Of a DNA stretch of 64,000 nucleotides, positions 1-8,342 are shown one piece after another. Below the pieces are notes generated by a model. It saw only the letters and a program-made list of their open reading frames with translations. It was not told where the DNA came from and ran no database searches. The stretch is from an uncultured Pseudomonadota bacterium (GTDB lineage: Bacteria; Pseudomonadota; Gammaproteobacteria; Steroidobacterales; Steroidobacteraceae), in NCBI GenBank assembly GCA_903884235.1, contig CAISEB010000030.1:98500-162499 (forward strand), read 5' to 3'. How positions within the stretch are numbered: position 1 is the first letter of the stretch; every line of letters begins with the position of its first letter. Position numbers and translations under genes: made by a program.

Positions 1-3000
1 CGCGACCGTCCACCCGCAGCGAATCATTGGCCCGATCGCCGACCGCCGCATGCGATTCGCTGCTCGCCTTGACGTAGGTGCCGATGCCGCCGTTCCACAG
101 CAGGTCGACCTGCATGCGCAGGATTGCCCGGATCACCTCGTTCGGCGCCAGCGCCTCGGTGCCGACCCCGAGCAGCGCCCGCGCCTCGCGCGTCAGGCGG
201 ATCGACTTGTCGGAGCGCGACCAGATGCCGCCGCCGGCCGACAGCTTCTTGACGTCGTAGTCGGACCAGCTGGAGCGCGGCAGGGCGAACAGGCGCAGGC
301 GCTCCTTGAAGCTCAGCGCCGCATCGGGGGCGGGGTCGATGAAGATGTGCTGGTGGTTGAATGCCGCGACCAGGCGGGCGTGCGGGGAGCGGAGCAGCCC
401 ATTCCCGAACACGTCGCCGGACATGTCGCCGATGCCTGCGACCGTGAAGGGCTGCGTGTCGACGTCGAGGCCGATCTCGCGGAAGTGCCGCTTGACGCAT
501 TCCCAGGCGCCACGCGAGGTGATCGCCATCTTCTTGTGGTCGTAGCCGGCGGAACCGCCCGAGGCGAACGCGTCGCCGAGCCAGAAGCCGTACTCCGCCG
601 CGATGCCGTTGGCGATGTCGGAGAACGTCGCGGTGCCCTTGTCCGCGGCGACGACGAGGTAGGTGTCGTCGCGGTCGCGGCGCACCGTCGAGCGCGGCGG
701 CACGACCTTGCCGTCGATGATGTTGTCCGTGACGTCGAGGAGCGCCCGCACGAAGGACTGGTAGCAGGCCACGACCTCGGCGCCCTGCGCATCGCGGGCC
801 GTGGGCAGGCGGCGGCAGACGAAGCCGCCCTTCGCGCCGACCGGCACGATGACCGTGTTCTTGACGTGCTGCGCCTTCATCAGGCCCAGCACCTCGGTGC
901 GGAAGTCCTCGTAGCGGTCCGACCAGCGTAGGCCGCCGCGCGCCACCCGGCCCTTGCGCAGGTGCACGCCCTCGACGCGCGGCGAGTGGACCCAGATCTC
1001 GAACATCGGTCGCGGCTCCGGCAGCCCCGGGACGCGGGCCGGATCGAGCTTCAGCGACAGGTACGGCTTCGGCGCGCCATCGGCGCCGGACTGGAAGTAG
1101 TTGGTGCGCAGTGTCGCCTCGATCGCGGCGCGGAATGCCCGCAGGATGCGGTCCTCGTCGAGGCGCGCGACCGCGGCGAGCGCGGTGTCGAGCTCGCGCC
1201 GCAGGCGCGCCACCTGCACGGCGCGCGGCTTCTCGGCGAGCGCCGGGTCGAACTGGACGATGAACAGGCGCGCGAGCCGCTCGGCGGTGCGGGCGTTCGC
1301 CGCGAGCACGGCCTCCATGTAGGGCTGGCTGAACGGGATGCCGGTCTGCAGCAGCCAACGGCAATAGGCCCGCAGCACGACGGTCTCGCGCCAGCTGAGG
1401 CGGGCCGCGAGCACCAGGCGGTTGAAGCCGTCGTTCTCGGCCTGCCCGGACCACAGGGCACGGATCGCCGCGCCGAGTCGCGGGCCGTCGACGTTAAGGT
1501 CGATGGCCGGGGCGGAGCGGTTCTCGAGCTCGAAGTCCTGGATCCAGAGCGCGTCGCAGTCGGCGGGCCGGATCTCGTACGGTCGCTCGCTGATCAGCCG
1601 CAGGCCCAGGTTCTCGATCGTCGGCAGCACGTCGGAGATCGCGCGGGGTTCGCCACGACGGTACAGCTTGAGGTTGATGCGACCGGCGGCCGCGCCCGGG
1701 GGGCGGTACAGGTCGATCTCGAGGCCGTCTCCGGATGCCGCGATCCGCTCGAGGACTTCGATATCTGCGGCCGCGCGGGTCGGCGGCGTGTCCTCGGTGT
1801 AGGCGGCGGGCAGCGCGCGCCCGTAGCGCGCGACGAGCCTGAGTGCCGCGGCCTCGTCGGCACGCTCGGCGAGCGCAGTGCGCAGCGCGTCGGTCCAGGT
1901 CAGCACCGCCTCGGCGATGCGCTTTTCGACGCCCGCCGCATCGACCGCGGCGTTGCGCGAGGGCGTGCGCACGATCAGGTGCAGGCGCGCGAGCACGGAC
2001 TCGGACAGTTGCACCTGCGAGACCACCGCGGTGCCGGACAGCGCCTCGCCGACAATGGCCTCGATGCGCCGGCGCACCTCGGTGTTGTAGCGATCGCGCG
2101 GCACGTACAGCAGGCACGACCAGAAGCGCTGGAAGCCGTCGCGCCGCAGGAACAGGCGTACGACCTGGCGGTCGTAGAGGTTGACGATGCCGCGGACGAT
2201 CGGGATCAGGTCCTCGGTGGTGGCCTGGAACAGTTCGTCGCGCGGGTAGGTCTCGAGCACGTGCAGCACGGCCTTCGCGTCGTGGCTGAACGGGGCGAGG
2301 CCGAAGTGCCCGATGACCTTCTGCACCTTCTGGCGCAGCACGGGAATCTCGTGCGGGCTGCGGCTATAGGCGCTCGAGGTCCACAGTCCCAGGAAGCGAT
2401 GCTCGCCGGTCACCTCGCCGCGGGCGTTGAAGGTCTTGATGCCGACGTAGTCGAGGTACGCGGGGCGGTGCACGGTCGCGACCGTGTTCGCCTTGGTGAT
2501 GGAGAGCAGGTTGCCCTTGCGCGCGTGGTCGCGCGCGGCGCCGGTCAGCGTGACGTTGCGCGCGGGGTGGCGCGGGCGCTTGGCCCGCAGCAGGCCGAGG
2601 CCCGTCGCGCTCTGCGGCAGCAGTCGGTCGCTGCTGCGACCGCGTTCGAGGCGGTAGTAGCGATAGCCGAGGAAGGTGAAGTGGTTGTCCGCCATCCATT
2701 CGAGCAGCGCACGGGTCTCGACGACCTCGCTCGAGGCCATCGGCAGCGGTTGGGTCTCGAGGCTCGTGGCGAGATCGGTCGCGCGGCGACGCATCTCGGC
2801 CCAGTCGCCCACCGCGACGCGCACGTCGTCGAGCGCCGCCTCCAGCCGGGTGGCCAGCGCCTCGAGGCGCGCCGGGTCCGCCTCGCGATCGATCTCCAGC
2901 ATCTGCCAGGACTCGGCGCGACCGGTCGTGTCGGGCTCGACGATTTCAAGCAGGCGCCCGCGACGGTCGCGGCGCACGTCGATGACCGGGTGCACGATCA

Positions 3001-3367
3001 GGTGCACGGCGAGGCCGGCCTGGTTCGCCGCCATGCTCATCGAGTCGACCAGGAAGGGCATGTCGTCGCAGCAGATCATCACGACCGTGTGCGGCGAGCG
3101 GAAGCCGTCTATTGCGGGATCCGGATTGAAGACCCGCACGAATGACCGACCGGCGCGGCGCGTACGGGCGCTGGAGAAGTGCGCGAGCGCCGCTGCCGCC
3201 AGCGGCTCGACGCCGCGTGCGACGAGGTCCTCGTCCGCGACGCCACGGAAGTAGCGCCGCAGCACCGCCTCCGCCAGGGTTCGGTCGCGTGCCGGGAGGC
3301 TGCGCCTCGCGACCCGGACGATCCGTTCGATCAGGCGCAGGCGACTAGCCGGAACTTTGCCAAGCAT
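1..3367 (-). CDS. NAD-specific glutamate dehydrogenase, large type (C-terminus beyond the window)
   Basis: Oxidises L-glutamate to 2-oxoglutarate with NAD in the cytoplasm, feeding amino-acid carbon into the TCA cycle. The frame runs from the ATG at 3367 to the left edge with 1,122 codons and no stop; this family is about 1,600 residues, so roughly the last third is missing. The N-terminal regulatory half is present (starts MLGKVPASRL, then a segment reading MICCDDMPFLVDSMSM). The catalytic half begins near residue 790 with KGRVARGGLRWSDRYEDFR, followed by VGAKGGFVCRR with the catalytic lysine region and GGSAGYDHKKMAITSRGAWE. A GGGGGAG ribosome site lies just upstream. The start is 2 bases after the stop of the MarR-type gene, so the two are probably translated together. 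Confidence 0.95.
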   Translation of the reverse strand, partial: MLGKVPASRLRLIERIVRVARRSLPARDRTLAEAVLRRYFRGVADEDLVARGVEPLAAAALAHFSSARTRRAGRSFVRVFNPDPAIDGFRSPHTVVMICCDDMPFLVDSMSMAANQAGLAVHLIVHPVIDVRRDRRGRLLEIVEPDTTGRAESWQMLEIDREADPARLEALATRLEAALDDVRVAVGDWAEMRRRATDLATSLETQPLPMASSEVVETRALLEWMADNHFTFLGYRYYRLERGRSSDRLLPQSATGLGLLRAKRPRHPARNVTLTGAARDHARKGNLLSITKANTVATVHRPAYLDYVGIKTFNARGEVTGEHRFLGLWTSSAYSRSPHEIPVLRQKVQKVIGHFGLAPFSHDAKAVLHVLETYPRDELFQATTEDLIPIVRGIVNLYDRQVVRLFLRRDGFQRFWSCLLYVPRDRYNTEVRRRIEAIVGEALSGTAVVSQVQLSESVLARLHLIVRTPSRNAAVDAAGVEKRIAEAVLTWTDALRTALAERADEAAALRLVARYGRALPAAYTEDTPPTRAAADIEVLERIAASGDGLEIDLYRPPGAAAGRINLKLYRRGEPRAISDVLPTIENLGLRLISERPYEIRPADCDALWIQDFELENRSAPAIDLNVDGPRLGAAIRALWSGQAENDGFNRLVLAARLSWRETVVLRAYCRWLLQTGIPFSQPYMEAVLAANARTAERLARLFIVQFDPALAEKPRAVQVARLRRELDTALAAVARLDEDRILRAFRAAIEATLRTNYFQSGADGAPKPYLSLKLDPARVPGLPEPRPMFEIWVHSPRVEGVHLRKGRVARGGLRWSDRYEDFRTEVLGLMKAQHVKNTVIVPVGAKGGFVCRRLPTARDAQGAEVVACYQSFVRALLDVTDNIIDGKVVPPRSTVRRDRDDTYLVVAADKGTATFSDIANGIAAEYGFWLGDAFASGGSAGYDHKKMAITSRGAWECVKRHFREIGLDVDTQPFTVAGIGDMSGDVFGNGLLRSPHARLVAAFNHQHIFIDPAPDAALSFKERLRLFALPRSSWSDYDVKKLSAGGGIWSRSDKSIRLTREARALLGVGTEALAPNEVIRAILRMQVDLLWNGGIGTYVKASSESHAAVGDRANDSLRVDGR

Positions 3368-3369
3368 GA

Positions 3370-3912
3370 TTACTCCCCCGGTCTACGCAGGGTCGGTGTA
3401 GTTTCGGCCGGTCGGTCGCCGGACGAATCCGGCCCGATGCCGCGCGCCGCGACGGTCGCGGCGCTGAAGGACAATTCATCGAGCAGATCGTGCAGCACCG
3501 CGCGCATTCGCGGCGGGATGCCCTGCAGCACGGCTTCCTCGTAGGCGAGTGCCCACGGCACGACCTGCTCGTACACCTGCAGCCCGGCGTCGGTCAGGCA
3601 CAGGCGCGAGCGGCGACGGTCGCTCTCCTCGACCGAGCGCGCGACGCGCCCGGCGCGCACCAGCGATGCGACGGCGCGACTGACGGCGACCTTGTCCATC
3701 GCGGTACGCTGCGCGACCTGCGCCGCAGACTGGTCGGGGCTGCGGGCGAGCACGGCGACGACGCGCCACTCCGGGATCGACAGGTTGAATCGGGTCGCGT
3801 AGGCGCCGGCGACCGCGGTGCTCATCGTGTTGGCGAGCACGGCAAGGCGGTACGGCAGGAATCGCTCGAGTTCGAGCGATCGCGGGGCGTCTGCGGAGGG
3901 CACGGGCTTCAC
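3370..3912 (-). CDS. MarR-family transcriptional regulator
   Basis: 180-residue winged-helix regulator with a GTG start. The MarR core is recognisable: helix 1-2 region RLAVLANTMSTAVAGAYATR, the recognition stretch DQSAAQVAQRTAMDKVAVSR, and the wing ESDRRRSRLCLTDAGLQVYE. MarR proteins are dimers that bind DNA and often respond to small ligands. Its stop (TAA) is followed by TC and then the ATG of the glutamate dehydrogenase, so the gene most likely belongs to the same transcript and may control it. The ligand cannot be read from the sequence. The C-terminal 25 residues after the dimerisation helices are Pro/Gly/Arg-rich and probably disordered. Confidence 0.88.
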   Translation of the reverse strand: MKPVPSADAPRSLELERFLPYRLAVLANTMSTAVAGAYATRFNLSIPEWRVVAVLARSPDQSAAQVAQRTAMDKVAVSRAVASLVRAGRVARSVEESDRRRSRLCLTDAGLQVYEQVVPWALAYEEAVLQGIPPRMRAVLHDLLDELSFSAATVAARGIGPDSSGDRPAETTPTLRRPGE

Positions 3913-3953
3913 GAATAGTTGCGATTGTAACCAAACTTCGCGTCGAGTGCGCT

Positions 3954-5051
3954 TCAGGGTCGATGCGGCTTCGCGAGGTATTCGTGGGACTGCATTTCGG
4001 CCAGCCGGCTCGCCGTGCGCCGGAATTCGAATTCAAGCCGCGTTCCCTGGTACAGGCGCTCGGCCGGGGCGGCCGCCGACAGCACGATCTTAACGCCCCG
4101 CTCGTAGAATTCGTCGATGAGGGCGATGAAGCGCCGCGCCTCGTCGTCGCAACCCGGCCCGAACACCGGCACGTCCGAGACGAGCACCGTGTGGAACTGG
4201 CGCGCGATCTCGATGTAGTCGGCCGTGCCTCGTGGACCCGTGCACAGCGCGGCGAACTCGAACCAGGCGCCGCCGCCATGGCAACGCCGTGTCGCGACCG
4301 GGCGGCCCTCGATCTGCAGGTCGCCAGGACGTCCGCTGCCGCCGGCGAGCGCCGCGAAGCGCGCCTCGAGCTCGGCGTCGGAGCCCGGTCCCGCGGCCAG
4401 GTACAGGGGCGCGCGCTCGAGCTCCCGCAGGCGATAGTCGATCCCGCCGTCGACCTCCAGCACCGTCGTCTCGCGCTCGAGCAGCGCGATCGCCGGCAGG
4501 AAGCGGCTGCGCTGCAGCCCATCGCGGTACAGGTCCGACGGTGGCGAGTTCGACGTCACGACGAGCGTCACGCCCGCCGCGGCGAGGCCGTCGAACAGGC
4601 CGCCCAGCAGCATCGCATCGGCGATGTCGCTGACGTACAGCTCATCGAGGCAGAGCACGCGGGTCGACGCCGCGAGGTCGGTCGCCACCGTCGCAAGGGG
4701 GTCCGCGAGGTCGCGTTCGCGCAGGGTGCGCAGCCGGGCGTGGATGTCCTGCATGAAGCGATGGAAGTGCGTGCGAACGGCCCGCTCGCCGAGATCGGCC
4801 GCGAAGAGGTCCATCAGGAGCGTCTTGCCGCGCCCGACGCCACCCCACAGGTACAGGCCATGCACCGACCGTCGCGCCGGCTCGCCACCGAGCGCGACCC
4901 GGGCCCGGTGCCACCAGCGGGTCTCGCGGCGCGTCGCGGCGTCCAGTCGGTCGGAAATCGTCGCCAGCGCACCGATGGCGCGACGCTGCGCGGGATCGGG
5001 TGCGAAGCCGCGATCCGCGAGCGCGGCGAGATAGCGTTCGGCGCGCGTCAC
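3954..5051 (-). CDS. zapE: Cell division protein ZapE (AFG1-like ATPase)
   Basis: 365-residue AAA+ type ATPase of the ZapE/AFG1 family, which associates with the Z ring in gammaproteobacteria. Walker A is GGVGRGKT at residues 70-77; Walker B-like LCLDELYVSDIADAML follows, then sensor VVTSNSPPSDLY. The conserved FHRFMQDIHARL segment after Walker A and the C-terminal LEFEFRRTASRLAEMQS ending are typical for the family, and the length matches (about 360-380). Translation appears to start at GTG 5051; the ribosome site is weak. Same strand as the MarR and GDH genes, 41 bases upstream of the MarR gene, but with no clear functional link to them. Confidence 0.93.
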   Translation of the reverse strand: MTRAERYLAALADRGFAPDPAQRRAIGALATISDRLDAATRRETRWWHRARVALGGEPARRSVHGLYLWGGVGRGKTLLMDLFAADLGERAVRTHFHRFMQDIHARLRTLRERDLADPLATVATDLAASTRVLCLDELYVSDIADAMLLGGLFDGLAAAGVTLVVTSNSPPSDLYRDGLQRSRFLPAIALLERETTVLEVDGGIDYRLRELERAPLYLAAGPGSDAELEARFAALAGGSGRPGDLQIEGRPVATRRCHGGGAWFEFAALCTGPRGTADYIEIARQFHTVLVSDVPVFGPGCDDEARRFIALIDEFYERGVKIVLSAAAPAERLYQGTRLEFEFRRTASRLAEMQSHEYLAKPHRP

Positions 5052-5109
5052 TCGAGCGGCATCGAGGGCAGGGAGCGGAGATCCGGATGCATGGTGCTCG
5101 GGCGCGTGC

Positions 5110-6063
5110 TCAGCGGCGCTGCACGCCAGGCAGCACGCAGAGCATCTCGTACAGCAGGTTGGCGCCGAGTAGCGCCGTATTGCCGGTCGGGTCGTACGGC
5201 GGGCTGACCTCGACGAGGTCGCCGCCGACCACCTCGAGGCCGTGGCAGCCGCGGATGATCTCGAGACCCTGGGGCACCGTCAGGCCGCCGATCTCCACCG
5301 TGCCGGTGCCCGGCGCGTACGCCGGATCGAGGCCGTCGATGTCGAAGCTGATGTAGACGGGGCCCGGGCCGAGCCTGCGTGCGACGTCCTGCATGAGCGG
5401 CGCGAGCGAGCGATGCCAGCAGTCCTCGGCCTGCACGACCTGGAAGCCCTGGTTGCGGGACCAGTCGAAGTCGTCCGCCGCGTAACCGGTGCCGCGCAGG
5501 CCGATCTGCACGACCCGGCTGCAGTCCAGCAGGCCCTCCTCGACCGCACGGCGGAACGGCGTGCCGTGGGCGATCCTCTCGCCGAACATCTCGTCGTTGA
5601 CGTCCGCATGGGCATCGACGTGCACGAGCCCGACCGGTCCGTGGCGGCGATGCAGGGCGCGCAGGATGGGCAGCACGATCGTGTGGTCGCCGCCCATCGT
5701 CAGGGGAATCGCGCCGGTCCCGAGCAGGCGATCGTAGTGCTCCTCGATGATGCCGATGCTCTTGGCGAGGTTGAACGTATTGATCGCGACGTCGCCGACA
5801 TCGGCGATGCGCAGCGAATCGAACGGCGCCGCGCGGGTCGCCATGTTGTACGGCCGCAGCATCCGCGACTCGTCGCGGATCTGGCGCGGAGCGAGGCGCG
5901 CGCCGGGGCGGTTCGACGTGCCGATGTCGAACGGCACGCCGATGAAGGCGACATCGAGCCCGGCATCCAGATCGCAGGCCGGCAGTCGCATGAACGTGGC
6001 CGGGCCGCCGAAGCGCGGCATCTCGTTCCCGGACAGGGGCTGGAACAGTTGCTTCTCGGTCAT
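5110..6063 (-). CDS. Ureohydrolase, guanidinobutyrase/agmatinase type
   Basis: 317-residue manganese ureohydrolase of the arginase/agmatinase superfamily. Metal-binding motifs are all present: GGDHTI, DAHADVND, and SFDIDGLDPAYAPGTGT. The N-terminus (PLSGNEMPRFGGPATFMRLP) and the SPPYDPTGNTALLGANLLYE block resemble the Pseudomonas guanidinobutyrase GbuA more than arginine-pathway agmatinase SpeB, so 4-guanidinobutyrate hydrolysis to 4-aminobutyrate and urea is the preferred reading. The ATG at 6063 was chosen over longer in-frame extensions because the extension would overlap the GST gene and has low family resemblance. It lies 16 bases downstream of the GST gene. Agmatinase activity remains the main alternative. 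Confidence 0.88.
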   Translation of the reverse strand: MTEKQLFQPLSGNEMPRFGGPATFMRLPACDLDAGLDVAFIGVPFDIGTSNRPGARLAPRQIRDESRMLRPYNMATRAAPFDSLRIADVGDVAINTFNLAKSIGIIEEHYDRLLGTGAIPLTMGGDHTIVLPILRALHRRHGPVGLVHVDAHADVNDEMFGERIAHGTPFRRAVEEGLLDCSRVVQIGLRGTGYAADDFDWSRNQGFQVVQAEDCWHRSLAPLMQDVARRLGPGPVYISFDIDGLDPAYAPGTGTVEIGGLTVPQGLEIIRGCHGLEVVGGDLVEVSPPYDPTGNTALLGANLLYEMLCVLPGVQRR

Positions 6064-6079
6064 GGCGGCATCCTCGGTA

Positions 6080-6679
6080 TCAGGCGGGCACGGTCGCCGC
6101 GAAGCTGGGCCGCGCGGAAAGCGCGCTCCACCAAGCTCGAAGCGCAAGGTGCGCGGCCAGGAAGTCGACGTCCGGCAGCCGGAACTCGAGGTATCCGAGC
6201 GCGACGCCGGTGGCGATCGCGCCGAGATCGGGCGCGTCCCCGGCCGCGTCGGTGCTGGCCGCGAGTGCCGCCACGCCCCGGCGGATCGCCTCGGTGGCCC
6301 GCTTCTGCGAGAGCGTCGATCGCTCCGCTTCGGGCCGACGCCGCTCGAGCACGATCGCGACCGCCGCATCGAGGATGCCGTCGGCCAGCGCCTGCGTCCG
6401 CAGGACCTGCCAGCGCGCGGCACCGGCCTGCGGGATCAGTCGCGGGATCGGGGCGAGCGAGTCGAGGTACTCGCAGATCACCGGGCTGTCGTAGAGGACG
6501 AGTCCATCGTCGGCGACCAGCGCCGGAACCTTGCCGAGCGGATTGACGCCGACCACCGCGGCAGGGTCCGGCCAGGGATTGGCGACGACCAGTTCCACGC
6601 GTTCCGCGACGCCCTTCTCGATCGCCGTGATGCGCACCTTGCGCACGTACGGCGACGTCGGTGAGTGGTAGAGCTTCAC
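6080..6679 (-). CDS. Glutathione S-transferase
   Basis: 199-residue cytosolic GST. The N-terminal thioredoxin-like domain (residues 1-80) begins KLYHSPTSPYVRKVRITAIEKG, has the cis-Pro block NPLGKVPALV and the glutathione-binding YDSPVICEYLD. An all-helical C-terminal domain follows from about residue 90. The catalytic residue is likely a Ser/Thr near the N-terminus (SPTSPYVRKV). The start is GTG at 6679. Between an ETF-QO gene and the ureohydrolase gene, with 24 and 16 base gaps, so co-transcription is plausible though no pathway link is evident. Substrate unknown. Confidence 0.9.
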   Translation of the reverse strand: MKLYHSPTSPYVRKVRITAIEKGVAERVELVVANPWPDPAAVVGVNPLGKVPALVADDGLVLYDSPVICEYLDSLAPIPRLIPQAGAARWQVLRTQALADGILDAAVAIVLERRRPEAERSTLSQKRATEAIRRGVAALAASTDAAGDAPDLGAIATGVALGYLEFRLPDVDFLAAHLALRAWWSALSARPSFAATVPA

Positions 6680-6703
6680 GTCGCGCGCCCTGAGGGACCG
6701 TTC

Positions 6704-8320
6704 CTAGAGGTTCGAGTAGTTCGGGCCGGATCCGCCTTCCGGCGTCGTCCAGGTGATCTGCGCGTAGGGATCCTTGATGTCGCAGGCCTTGCAGTGCACG
6801 CAGTTGGAGGCGTTGATCTGCAGGCGCTTGGCGCCCGCGCCGTCGTCCACCATCTCGTACACGCCGGCCGGGCAGAAGTTCTGGCACGGGTTGCCGTACT
6901 CGACCGTGCACTGCGTCGCGCACAGGGTCGTGTCGTGCACCTTGAGGTGCACCGGCTGGCTCTCCTCGTGCTGGGTCCCGGCGAAGTACACGGCGGCCTG
7001 GCGGTCGCGCGGCTTGAGCTCGCGCTCGGCCGACCAGCCGCGATCGGGTGAGGCGTACTCGTCGAGGCGCCGGATCTGCGTGTAGTCGACCTTGTTCTTC
7101 AGCGTCCACGGCGTATGGCCGCCGGTGATCGTCTCGAGGCTGCCGTTCAGCAGGCCGATCCAGCGGCCCTTCTTGAACGCCGGCTTGAAGTTGCGGACCT
7201 TCCTGAGCTCGGCCATCGCGGGCGAGGCGCGGAAGCGCGCATCGAAGCCGGCGCTGCCGCCGGTCTCGACGAGGTGCTCGGCGGCGAGCACGCCCGAGCG
7301 CACCGCCTGGTGCACGCCCTTGACCTTGGGCACGTTGACGAGCCCCGCTGCGCAGCCGATCAGCATCGCGCCCGGCATCTCGACCTTCGGCAGCGACTGG
7401 TAGCCACCGGCGGCGATCGTGCGCGCGCCGTAGGTGAGCAGTTCGCCGCCGCTGAGCAGCTTCTTCACCGACGGGTGGTTCTTGAACTGCTGGAAGGCCT
7501 CGAAGGGCTTGAAGCGCGGATCCTTGTAGTCGAGGCCGATCACGTAGCCGACATACACGCGGTTGTCGTTCACGTGGTACAGGAAGCTGCCGCCGTAGGT
7601 GGCGGCGTCGACCGGCCAGCCGATCGTGTGCTGGATGAGACCCGGTTCGACACGGCCTTCGGGCAGCTGCCACAGCTCCTTGAAGCCGAGGCCGTAGGTC
7701 TGGGGCGAGCTGTCCGCGTCGAGCCCGAACCGGGTCACCAGGGTCTTCGTCACGCTGCCGCGCGCACCCTCGGCGAACACCGTCGTCCTGGCGCGGATCT
7801 CCGGTCCCGGCGCGAAGTTCGGGCCGGGGTTGCCATCCTTGTCGAGGCCCATGTCGCCGATCTGCACGCCACACACGGCGCCGGCGTCGTCATGCAGCGC
7901 CTTCGCCGCGGCGTAGCCTGCGATCACGTCGACGCCGAGGGCCTCCGCCTGGGAGGCCATGTACGGGGTCAGCTGGCCGAGCGAGAGGATGAAGTTGCCG
8001 TGGTTGTTCATCTGCGGCGGCGTCACGAATCGGATCGATCGCGTGCGCGTCAGCAGGCTGAACTCGTCGCGGGTCGCCGGCACGCAGATCTCGGGCTGGT
8101 TGTTGCGCCATTCCGGCAGCAGCTTGTCGAGCGGCTCGGGTTCCATGACGAGGCCCGACAGTGCGTGGGCGCCGACCGACGCTGCCTTCTCGAGTACGCA
8201 GACCGTGAGATCCGGATTCAGCTGCTTCAGCCGGATCGCGCAGGACAGGCCCGCCGGGCCGCCGCCGACGATCAGGACGTCGTACTCCATCTGGTCGCGT
8301 TCGATGTGGTCTGCGCTCAT
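6704..8320 (-). CDS. Electron transfer flavoprotein-ubiquinone oxidoreductase
   Basis: 538-residue membrane-associated FAD and 4Fe-4S protein that passes electrons from ETF (fed by acyl-CoA and other dehydrogenases) to ubiquinone. The N-terminal dinucleotide fold is YDVLIVGGGPAGLSCAIRL. The C-terminal iron-sulphur region has cysteines in CTVEYGNPCQNFCPAGVYEM and NASNCVHCKACDIKDPYAQI, including the C-x2-C-x2-C core. Length is normal (about 540-560). The stop is TAG. Start ATG 8320; an internal ATG at 8290 (MEYDVLIVGGG) is a possible shorter start. The thiolase and two SDR genes lie upstream on the same strand, consistent with a fatty-acid or branched-chain oxidation theme. Confidence 0.95.
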   Translation of the reverse strand: MSADHIERDQMEYDVLIVGGGPAGLSCAIRLKQLNPDLTVCVLEKAASVGAHALSGLVMEPEPLDKLLPEWRNNQPEICVPATRDEFSLLTRTRSIRFVTPPQMNNHGNFILSLGQLTPYMASQAEALGVDVIAGYAAAKALHDDAGAVCGVQIGDMGLDKDGNPGPNFAPGPEIRARTTVFAEGARGSVTKTLVTRFGLDADSSPQTYGLGFKELWQLPEGRVEPGLIQHTIGWPVDAATYGGSFLYHVNDNRVYVGYVIGLDYKDPRFKPFEAFQQFKNHPSVKKLLSGGELLTYGARTIAAGGYQSLPKVEMPGAMLIGCAAGLVNVPKVKGVHQAVRSGVLAAEHLVETGGSAGFDARFRASPAMAELRKVRNFKPAFKKGRWIGLLNGSLETITGGHTPWTLKNKVDYTQIRRLDEYASPDRGWSAERELKPRDRQAAVYFAGTQHEESQPVHLKVHDTTLCATQCTVEYGNPCQNFCPAGVYEMVDDGAGAKRLQINASNCVHCKACDIKDPYAQITWTTPEGGSGPNYSNL

Positions 8321-8342
8321 GACTGCATTCGCTCGTGTGGTG

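Noticed and set aside
962..3145. Long open frame on the plus strand opposite the GDH gene
   Set aside because: Very Arg/Gly/Val-rich translation with no domain; it is the usual antisense shadow in GC-rich DNA.
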